Of a stretch of DNA of 6,380 nucleotides, positions 1-5,596 are shown one piece after another (the stretch's first letter is position 1; each line of letters begins with the position of its first letter). The position numbers and the translations under genes are program-made. Origin of the DNA: Rubrobacter sp. (GTDB taxonomy: Bacteria; Actinomycetota; Rubrobacteria; Rubrobacterales; Rubrobacteraceae); assembly GCA_020253895.1 (NCBI GenBank), contig JADDKG010000002.1, positions 1-6,380 of the forward strand. The letters run 5' to 3'. The notes under the pieces are model-generated. The model saw nothing but the letters and a program-made list of their open reading frames with translations. It was not told where the DNA came from and did no database searches.

Positions 1-37
1 AGAGGGGCCAGCTGCCGATGGACTCGCCGATTCCCAC
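1..37 (-). CDS. Start of an unidentified gene, cut by the left edge
   Basis: A GTG at 37-35 opens a frame that stays open to the window edge and reads MGIGESIGSWPL (12 codons). The main evidence is an excellent ribosome-binding site, AAGGAGG at 52-46, eight bases before the GTG. The gene would lie on the same strand as all the others, 132 bases beyond the end of the transporter gene and past a hairpin. Twelve residues are too few to name a family, and I do not recognise them. A chance Shine-Dalgarno match in GC-rich DNA is the alternative. The position next to an acetate-type transporter might suggest a metabolic partner, but nothing in the visible residues supports a particular function. Confidence 0.45.
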   Translation of the reverse strand, partial: MGIGESIGSWPL

Positions 38-45
38 CTGCTCTA

Positions 46-52
46 CCTCCTT
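46..52 (-). promoter_or_regulatory. Strong ribosome-binding site for the gene leaving the left edge
   Basis: The minus strand reads AAGGAGG here, followed by an eight-base spacer and a GTG at 37-35. It matches the anti-Shine-Dalgarno sequence very well and is the reason the partial gene is called. Weak -10-like hexamers lie upstream on the same strand (TATACG at 67-62 and TAGAAT at 103-98), but neither has a recognisable -35 partner, so no promoter is called. Confidence 0.5.
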
Positions 53-110
53 CGCGTCCGCCGTATATGAGAAAGTCCTTTACCCCTACTGTCCCCGATT
101 CTAACAGCCG

Positions 111-146
111 CCGGAGCCCCCGCAGGGAGGAAGACGGGGGCCCCGG
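111..146 (-). terminator. GC-rich hairpin, possible terminator after the transporter gene
   Basis: CCGG at 111-114 pairs with CCGG at 143-146, and GCCCCCG at 116-122 pairs with CGGGGGC at 135-141. One A/C mismatch (115/142) separates the two parts, and the loop is 12 bases. The 11 paired bases are all G-C. The hairpin starts 23 bases past the stop of the transporter gene, where a terminator would be expected. No T-tract follows on the minus strand, so it is not a classical intrinsic terminator. Hairpins of this kind without a T-tract are common downstream of genes in high-GC actinobacteria. It could also be an mRNA 3'-end stabiliser. Confidence 0.45.
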
Positions 147-169
147 CACAGAGAGAGGGGGCTTCTCGC

Positions 170-847
170 TTACTGGCCGTGCTTGACCCCGGGCTCCCCG
201 GCGCCCACGGCGAGCTCGGGAGCCTCCTTGGCCTTGGAGGTCAGCCCCACCGGGAAGACCGGACGGCCGAAGACGTCCTCGAACATCAGGGCGCTGGCGG
301 TGTACCAGGCCAAAACCGCCGAGAGCATGAGCACGTAGGCCCCGGCCACCTCCCACCCACCGGCGCCGGTGAGAAGCCCTATGGCCAGAAGGCCGGAGCC
401 GATCCACAGGGTGTGCAGCACCCCGGCCAGCGCCAGGCTCTCGCCGGTGGCGGCGATGGCTCCCACCAACGTGATCCAGGTGAGGGAGATGAACCAGAAG
501 CCTAGCGGCACGCTAGCGCTCTGGAAGCTCAGGGTCCCGTTGGCTATGAGCAGGAAGAGTATCCCGTAGCCGATCCAGAACGAGCCCCACATCCCGTGCA
601 TCGCGGTGGCCAGCCCGTCGCGTGCCCGGTAGGCCCACATCCCGGCGGCGAACTGGGCGAGCCCGCCGAAGGCGGCGGCGAAGGGGGCCAGGTACTGCTG
701 GGTGGCGGCCTCCCCGTACCAGCCCGCCAGGTGGGCTGTCACCATGAAGGTGGCACCGGCGAACCCAAAGAGCCCCAGGATGGAGGGGGCTGCTATGGGC
801 TGCAGGAACACCCGCGCTCTCTGGGAGTGACCGTTTGCGGACTCCAT
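170..847 (-). CDS. AceTr (GPR1/FUN34/YaaH) family acetate/succinate-type transporter
   Basis: This is a 225-residue inner-membrane protein of the family that includes E. coli SatP (YaaH), which moves acetate and succinate with protons. Six hydrophobic helices are visible at about residues 20-42, 51-73, 86-103, 112-134, 137-160 and 165-188, as the family requires. The stretch GGLAQFAAGMW (61-71) followed by YR and the GxFW-type segment GSFWIGYG (88-95) match the family's helix 2-3 region. The signature at the start of helix 1 is altered: residues 20-29 read APSILGLFGF where the family has N-P-[AV]-P-[LF]-G-L-x-[GSA]-F, so the Asn and second Pro are replaced. The C-terminal tail (about 203-225) is hydrophilic. 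The ATG at 847 has AAGGAG nine bases upstream (862-857). The gene lies 114 bases after the PPC gene and may have its own promoter there. The family call is firm; the substrate is inferred and may not be acetate. Confidence 0.85.
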   Translation of the reverse strand: MESANGHSQRARVFLQPIAAPSILGLFGFAGATFMVTAHLAGWYGEAATQQYLAPFAAAFGGLAQFAAGMWAYRARDGLATAMHGMWGSFWIGYGILFLLIANGTLSFQSASVPLGFWFISLTWITLVGAIAATGESLALAGVLHTLWIGSGLLAIGLLTGAGGWEVAGAYVLMLSAVLAWYTASALMFEDVFGRPVFPVGLTSKAKEAPELAVGAGEPGVKHGQ

Positions 848-915
848 GATCCTCAGCTCCTTTCCGGCTCGTCCTTCCGGCCTTCACCCCGTATCTTTCC
901 GGTGCCGGTTGCCCC

Positions 916-946
916 GCGGTAAAGCGCGGTAAAGCTTCGGTGAAAC
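916..946. repeat. Tandem 10-base repeats upstream of the transporter gene
   Basis: GCGGTAAAGC occurs twice in perfect tandem (916-925 and 926-935). A looser third copy follows, TCGGTGAAAC (937-946), so CGGT followed by an A-rich core recurs with a spacing of 10 to 11 bases, about one helical turn. On the coding strand the units read GCTTTACCGC. The repeats lie 69 to 99 bases before the transporter start codon, inside the only sizeable gap between the operon and the transporter. The position and helical phasing suggest an operator for a regulator binding side by side, but no known binding motif was recognised. Confidence 0.5.
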
Positions 947-969
947 CGGTTTTAAGGAGGGTTAACCGG
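943..969. other. Palindromes around the PPC stop codon
   Basis: AAACCGGTTT at 943-952 is a perfect 10-base palindrome, and GGTTAACC at 960-967 is a perfect 8-base one that includes the PPC stop codon. CCGGTT (946-951) can also pair with AACCGG (964-969) across a 12-base loop. The hairpin is short and lacks a T-tract, so it is a poor terminator. It adjoins the tandem repeats, and the palindrome may be part of a regulatory site for the transporter gene. The functional role is inferred from position alone. Confidence 0.3.
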
Positions 970-1411
970 GCTGCCCGCGGGGCGCGAGCAGCGGCAGCCC
1001 GGTCTCCCGGTCGGTCTCCCTGCGCAGGTGTCCGGGGGATTCGGTGATCACGACCTCGAGCACGGGGCGCACCCGGGCCTCGAGCAGGTGGCCGCCGACG
1101 GTGGAGCCGTCGCGCCTGCCGAGCACGGCGTGCAGGTGGGGCCTGGGCTCCCCCTGGAAGGCGGCGATGTTGCCCACCAGGGTGAGCACCTCCACCTGCT
1201 CGCCTACGGGGATCCTCTCGTAGTCCTTCTTCTCCAGGTCGAAGTAGCCCAGGGTGGCCGAGGAGAAGGCCCCGAGCCCGGTGAGCTCCGCGGCGTCGAG
1301 CCCCTGCCCGGCGGCGAAGCCGGTGATTCCCTCGAGCACCTCCTCGCCCGGCTCGAAGGCCAGCGCGAAGGTCCTGAGGCCGTTCTCCCGGTGGATGAGC
1401 TCGCTCTTCAC
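962..1411 (-). CDS. PPC/DUF296 domain protein
   Basis: This is a 149-residue protein consisting of one PPC (DUF296) domain, the usual size of the bacterial single-domain form. Recognisable parts are GLGAFSSATLGYFD (45-58), LVGNIA (78-83), PHLHAVLG (91-98) and GGHLLEARV (106-114). His92, His94 and His108 are the conserved histidines expected to bind a metal ion. In plants the PPC domain accompanies AT-hooks in AHL DNA-binding proteins; there is no AT-hook here, and the bacterial role is not established, so DNA binding should not be assumed. The C-terminal 20 or so residues are polar and proline-rich. I chose GTG at 1411 because AGGAGG lies five bases upstream and because it gives a GTGA overlap with the oxidase stop. 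A TTG at 1435 would add eight residues but would place this ribosome-binding site inside the gene. The gene is probably translationally coupled to the oxidase. Confidence 0.85.
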   Translation of the reverse strand: MKSELIHRENGLRTFALAFEPGEEVLEGITGFAAGQGLDAAELTGLGAFSSATLGYFDLEKKDYERIPVGEQVEVLTLVGNIAAFQGEPRPHLHAVLGRRDGSTVGGHLLEARVRPVLEVVITESPGHLRRETDRETGLPLLAPRGQPG

Positions 1412-4400
1412 GCTAACCTCCTCTTCAGAGCCCAAAGCAGCGCTCCTCCCGCGAGGGCCCCGCCCACGACGGCCGCCTCGCGCAGCGGCGGTCCGCCTTC
1501 GCCGGGCACCACATCCGGGTAGTGGCGCTCGGGGAGGCCTCCGGGCGGGCCGCTCTTGCCGTGGTCCAGGGCCATCTTTATGACCTGGGCGGTGTGCAGC
1601 GCCCGCCGGTCGGTGCCGTGCTCTATCTGGGTCTTGCAGGAGAAGCCGTCGGCGAGGAGCAGGGTCTCCGGAGCGGCCTCGCGGGCCGCCGGGAGCAGGC
1701 GCCGCTCCCCGATCCTCATCGAGATCTCGTAGTGCTCCCGCTCGAAGCCGAAGGACCCGGCGAGCCCGCAGCAGCCGGAGTCGAGCACCTCAAAGTCGAG
1801 GCCCATCTTCTCGTAGAGCCGCTGCTCGGCAGAGAGCCCCATGACCGCCTCCTGGTGGCAGTGGCCGTGCACCAGCGCCCGGCGCTCCAGCCTCGGCGGG
1901 TCGTAGCCCGCGTCCTCCACCAGGAACTCGGCGAGGGTCCGGGTGTGCGTCGTGAGCCGCCTCGCGTCCTCGTCGTGCGGGAACATGTTCGGCAGCTCGT
2001 CCCGGAAGGCCGCCACGCAGCTCGGCTCCACGCCGACCACCGCTATCCCCTCGCGGACGTAGGGGGCGAGACCGTCGACGAGGCGCCGCAGGGTGAACCT
2101 TGCGGCGTCGAGCATCCCGTAGTCGTAGAGCGGCCTGCCGCAGCAGAGGGGCTGCTCCGGGACGATGACCCGGTAGCCGGCGTCCTCCAGCACCTCCACC
2201 GCGGCCTTCATCGGCTCGGGGTGGAGGAAGTTGTTGAAGGTGTCGGGGAAGAGGACCACCGGCGGGGCGCCGGGGTTGCTCGGGCCGCGCTCCCTGAACC
2301 AAGCCTTGAAGGTCCGGGTTGCGAAGGGGGGCATCTCCCGCTCCGGCGTGAGCCCGCTCAGCCGCTTTATGACGTCCTTCAGGAGCGGGGCGTGGGTGGC
2401 CCAGTTGGCGAGGCGCGGCACGTGCTGGGCGAGCCGGGCGTGGAGCATGATCAGGCCCATCGAGTACGCCTCGGGGGGCCTGAGCCGGCCCTTGTAGTAC
2501 TTCTTGAGGAACTCGGCCTTGTAGGTGGCCATGTCCACGTCCACCGGGCAGTCGCCCTTGCAGCCCTTGCACGAGAGGCACAGGTCGAGGGCGTCGAAGA
2601 CCTCCCGGCTCCTGAAGCCGTCCGTGACCGTCTCGCCCCGCAGCATCTCGTGCAGCACCCGGGCCCTGCCGCGGGTGGAGTGCTCCTCCTCCAGGGTGAC
2701 CATGTAGGAGGGGCACATGGTGCCGCTCTCGATGTCGCGGCACTTGCCCGCCCCGACGCAGCGCATGGTGGCGTGGGAGAAGGAGCCGTGGTCCTCGGGG
2801 TAGGAGAAGTAGAGCTTCTCCGGCTCGCGCGGGCTGTAGTCCTTGCCGAAGCGGAGGTTCTCCGTGATCCTGTACGGCTCGACCACCTTGCCGGGGTTCA
2901 TCTTCCAGTCCGGGTCCCAGATGGCCTTGAACTGGCGGAAGGCCTCGATGAGCTCCTCGCCGTACATCTTGGGCAGCAGCTCGGCGCGGGACTGACCGTC
3001 GCCGTGCTCCCCGGAGAGCGAACCGCCGTAGGAGACCACCAGGTCGGCAGCCTCGTCGAGGAAGGAGCGCCACTTGGCTATCCCCTCAGCGGTCTTCAGG
3101 TCGAAGTCTATGCGGCAGTGGACGCAGCCGTCGCCAAAATGCCCGTAGAGCGAGGTGTGGTAGTCGTAGCGGTCCAGCAGGTCCCGGAAGTCCCGCAGGT
3201 AGTCCCCGAGCCGCTCGGGCGGGACGGCGGCGTCCTCCCAGCCCTCCCAGTGGTCCCCCTGCCCGGGTACGTAGGCGGTGGCCCCGAGCCCGTCCTCGCG
3301 GATGCCCCAGATCTCCTGCGCCTTGTCCGGGGTGTCGAAGAGCTCCATGGAGGGGGCGCCGTCGGCGCCCTCGAGCGCCTCCATGAGCTCCCGGGCCTTC
3401 TGGCGGCTCTCCTCCTGGTTCTCGCCGCCGAACTCTACCAGCAGCCAGCCCCCGCCCTCGGGCAGAAGCTCCATGTCCTCCAGGTGCATCCCCTGCATCT
3501 TCATGTCCTCGATGAGGGTGTCGTCTATGCCCTCGAGGCCCACCGGGCCGTGCTCGAGGATCTCCGAGACGTGGTCTGCGGCCTCGTAGACGCTCGGGTA
3601 GCCGAGCACCAGCAGGGAGCGGGCCGGCGGGCTGTGGACGAGGCGCACCTTGGCCTCGAGCACCGTGGCGCAGGTGCCCTCCGTGCCGACGAGGGCGCGG
3701 GCCACGTTAAAGCCCTTCTCCGGGAGCAGCTCGTCCAGGTTGTAGCCGGAGACCCGGCGGGGGATGTCCGGGTAGCGCTCCCGGATCAGGCCGGCGTAGC
3801 GGTCGCGCAGCTCCCTGAGCCGGCGGTAGATCTCACCCCTCCTCCCGCCGGCGCGGATTATCCGCTCGAGCTCCTCCTCGCTCGTCTCCCCGACCCGCAT
3901 CCGGGTCCCGTCGTAGAGGACGATGTCCAGCTCGTGGACGTTGTCCGCGGTCCTCCCGGCCATCACGGAGTGGACCCCACAGGAGTTGTTCCCGATCATG
4001 CCGCCGAAGGTGGCGTAGGCGTGGGTGGAGGTGTCGGGGGCGAAGGTGAGGTTGTAGCGCTCCTCGGTCATGAGCGAGAGCTGGTCGCGCACCACCCCGG
4101 GCTGCACCCGGGCGTAGCGCTCGTCGGGGTTTACCTCCAGGATCTCGCGCATGTACTGGGAGGTGTCTATGACCACCGCGACGTTGACGGTCTCCCCGGA
4201 GAGGCTGGTGCCGCAGCCGCGGGGCAGCACCGGGGCCCCGTACCTCCGGCAGACCTCGATGGCCGCCACCACGTCCGAGGCGTCGCGGGGGATGACGACC
4301 CCGATGGGGGTCTGGCGGTAGTTGGAGGAGTCGTGGGCGTAGATGGAGCGGGTGCCGGCGTCGAAGCGCACCTCGCCCCGCACCTCCCGGCGCAGCTCGG

Positions 4401-4479
4401 CGGCGAGGCGCAGGGCCTCGAGGTTGGAACGCTGGCGGCCGTTCAGCCGGATGGCCGCCCGCCTGAGGGTGTCTGTCAT
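1408..4479 (-). CDS. FAD and Fe-S 2-hydroxyacid dehydrogenase (GlcD-GlcF fusion, YdiJ-like)
   Basis: This 1023-residue protein joins a flavin oxidase to an iron-sulfur electron-transfer half, like E. coli YdiJ (about 1018 residues), and should oxidise a D-2-hydroxy acid such as 2-hydroxyglutarate, lactate or glycolate to the 2-oxo acid. The PCMH-type FAD domain spans about 57-285, with PRGCGTSLSGE (86-96), FGGMIGNNSCG (158-168) and LVGTEGTC (263-270). The FAD-oxidase C-terminal domain spans about 288-534, with GHFGDGCVHCRID (446-458) and SGEHGDGQSR (489-498). Two Fe-S motifs follow: Cys574, Cys580 and Cys589-Pro, then Cys634-x2-Cys637-x2-Cys640-x3-Cys644-Pro. Two CCG domains follow, with Cys779-Cys780-Gly and HGHCH (871-875) plus Cys903-Cys904-Gly. 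An unusual hydrophobic tail (about 1002-1018) ends in KRRLA and could be a membrane anchor. ATG at 4479 has AGGAG five bases upstream. The gene lies 28 bases after the enolase-type gene. The class is firm; the substrate is not. Confidence 0.88.
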   Translation of the reverse strand: MTDTLRRAAIRLNGRQRSNLEALRLAAELRREVRGEVRFDAGTRSIYAHDSSNYRQTPIGVVIPRDASDVVAAIEVCRRYGAPVLPRGCGTSLSGETVNVAVVIDTSQYMREILEVNPDERYARVQPGVVRDQLSLMTEERYNLTFAPDTSTHAYATFGGMIGNNSCGVHSVMAGRTADNVHELDIVLYDGTRMRVGETSEEELERIIRAGGRRGEIYRRLRELRDRYAGLIRERYPDIPRRVSGYNLDELLPEKGFNVARALVGTEGTCATVLEAKVRLVHSPPARSLLVLGYPSVYEAADHVSEILEHGPVGLEGIDDTLIEDMKMQGMHLEDMELLPEGGGWLLVEFGGENQEESRQKARELMEALEGADGAPSMELFDTPDKAQEIWGIREDGLGATAYVPGQGDHWEGWEDAAVPPERLGDYLRDFRDLLDRYDYHTSLYGHFGDGCVHCRIDFDLKTAEGIAKWRSFLDEAADLVVSYGGSLSGEHGDGQSRAELLPKMYGEELIEAFRQFKAIWDPDWKMNPGKVVEPYRITENLRFGKDYSPREPEKLYFSYPEDHGSFSHATMRCVGAGKCRDIESGTMCPSYMVTLEEEHSTRGRARVLHEMLRGETVTDGFRSREVFDALDLCLSCKGCKGDCPVDVDMATYKAEFLKKYYKGRLRPPEAYSMGLIMLHARLAQHVPRLANWATHAPLLKDVIKRLSGLTPEREMPPFATRTFKAWFRERGPSNPGAPPVVLFPDTFNNFLHPEPMKAAVEVLEDAGYRVIVPEQPLCCGRPLYDYGMLDAARFTLRRLVDGLAPYVREGIAVVGVEPSCVAAFRDELPNMFPHDEDARRLTTHTRTLAEFLVEDAGYDPPRLERRALVHGHCHQEAVMGLSAEQRLYEKMGLDFEVLDSGCCGLAGSFGFEREHYEISMRIGERRLLPAAREAAPETLLLADGFSCKTQIEHGTDRRALHTAQVIKMALDHGKSGPPGGLPERHYPDVVPGEGGPPLREAAVVGGALAGGALLWALKRRLA
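1417..1422 (-). promoter_or_regulatory. Ribosome-binding site that fixes the PPC start
   Basis: The minus strand reads AGGAGG, five bases before the GTG at 1411, within the last codons of the upstream oxidase gene. It decides in favour of this start over the in-frame TTG at 1435. Confidence 0.75.
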
Positions 4480-4507
4480 GTGGGCTCCTCTCTCCCTGGG
4501 TCTCTCT

Positions 4508-5596
4508 TCAGGCGGCGTACTTCTCTGCCTCGGAGCGCTTGAGCTCGAGCCCGAGGCCGGGGCGGCCGGGGTCCGGGCGGAGGTGCCCGCCCTCGGGCCT
4601 GAGGGTCCCCTCGAAGAGCATCTCCTCCACGCGTACGTGGTCGTGGAAGTACTCCAGGTGCAAGAGCGTCTCCATCGCGCAGCAGACGTGGGCGGAGACC
4701 GCCGGGGCGCAGTGGGCGGAGAACGGGATCTGGCGCCCCTTGCAGATGCCGTCGGCCCTGAGGAGGGCCGTGATCCCGCCGCAGCGGGTCACGTCGGCCT
4801 GCAGGATGTCCACGCACCCGGCGAGGTCGAAGAGCTGGGCGAGGGTCCACTCGTACTCGCCCGCGGCGATGGCGAGCCCGCCCGGGCCGCGGTCGCGCAG
4901 CAGCCTGAGGCCCTCGCGGTCCTCGGAGGAGACCGGCTCCTCCAGGTAGGTCACGCCGAACTCGCCGGCGAAGCGCCCGGCCCAGTAGAGGGCCTGCTTG
5001 CGCGAGTAGGCGCCGTTGGCGTCGACCATGAGCTCCACGTCCCCGCCTACGGCCTCGCGCGCGGCGCGCACCCTCTCGGGGTCCTTCTCCGGCTCGCGGG
5101 CCACCTTCATCTTGACCCGCGGGATGCCCTCCCGGGCCCAGCCGCCGAGCTGCTCCTGCAGCCGCCCGGTGGGGTAGGAGGTGAACCCGCCGCTGCCGTA
5201 GATCGGGACCCGCTCGTGGAAGCGGGGCAGGGCGTCGGCGAGTGGAACCCCGAGGAGCTTCGCCTTGAGGTCCCAGAGGGCGATGTCCACGGCGGAGACG
5301 GCCATTGCCCCCACGCCGGGTCGCCCGGCGTTGCGGATGGCGGCCTGCATCTTCGCCCAGGCGGCGGGAGGGCTCATCGCGTCCGAGCCCTCCGCCACCC
5401 CGGCCAGCTTCGACCCCACAAACCTGCCGACCGAGACGTCCCCGTAGGTGTAGCCGAGGCCCTTCCGGCCGCCGCCGTGGGCCTCGACCAGGATCATCGT
5501 CGTGGAGTCCCACTCGAGGGTCCCGTCCGACTCCGGGTAGTCGGTGGGGACCGTGTAGGCCGAGACCTCGATCCTGTCTATCCGGGGGCCGCTCAC
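4508..5596 (-). CDS. Mandelate racemase/muconate lactonizing enzyme family protein (probable acid-sugar dehydratase or racemase)
   Basis: This 362-residue enolase-superfamily enzyme abstracts a proton next to a carboxylate on a Mg2+-bound substrate. The full mandelate-racemase-subgroup set is visible: Lys162-x-Lys164 at barrel strand 2, metal ligands Asp192 (in VDAN), Glu219 (in LEEP) and Glu247 (in AAGE), the Asp268/His295 dyad (QAD and SAH), and Glu315 in HLEYF. These match mandelate racemase K164/K166, D195, E221, E247, D270/H297 and E317 closely in order and spacing. The N-terminal capping domain (about 1-125) carries a distinctive PTDYPESDGTLEW (17-29) loop, which should shape specificity. 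Both acid/base arms are present, so dehydration of a sugar acid or racemisation is possible. GTG at 5596 forms a GTGA overlap with the stop of the TPP enzyme; its ribosome-binding site is weak (GGAG about 11 bases upstream), so translational coupling is likely. The substrate is unknown. Confidence 0.88.
   Translation of the reverse strand: MSGPRIDRIEVSAYTVPTDYPESDGTLEWDSTTMILVEAHGGGRKGLGYTYGDVSVGRFVGSKLAGVAEGSDAMSPPAAWAKMQAAIRNAGRPGVGAMAVSAVDIALWDLKAKLLGVPLADALPRFHERVPIYGSGGFTSYPTGRLQEQLGGWAREGIPRVKMKVAREPEKDPERVRAAREAVGGDVELMVDANGAYSRKQALYWAGRFAGEFGVTYLEEPVSSEDREGLRLLRDRGPGGLAIAAGEYEWTLAQLFDLAGCVDILQADVTRCGGITALLRADGICKGRQIPFSAHCAPAVSAHVCCAMETLLHLEYFHDHVRVEEMLFEGTLRPEGGHLRPDPGRPGLGLELKRSEAEKYAA

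Noticed and set aside
862..930. A promoter for the transporter gene with GATACG (895-890) as the -10 element
   Set aside because: The best -35-like hexamer, TTTACC (923-918), is 22 bases away, too far for a standard promoter, so no promoter is claimed.
954..960. AAGGAGG on the plus strand as a ribosome-binding site
   Set aside because: No ATG, GTG or TTG follows at a usable distance, and the plus strand downstream is antisense to the PPC gene.
962..1435. TTG at 1435 as the PPC gene start
   Set aside because: The AGGAGG lies downstream of this TTG and is correctly spaced for the GTG at 1411, which also gives a 4-base overlap with the previous gene.
1790..3073. A long minus-strand frame inside the oxidase gene
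   Set aside because: It is an out-of-frame reading of the same DNA, dominated by Arg, Gly, Pro and Ala; the oxidase frame contains all the motifs.
1522..4542. A 1006-codon open frame on the plus strand
   Set aside because: It lies opposite the oxidase gene. Its translation is low-complexity (rich in Val, Gly, Leu, Glu and His) with no domain, as expected for an antisense frame in GC-rich DNA, while the minus strand carries clear FAD and Fe-S motifs.
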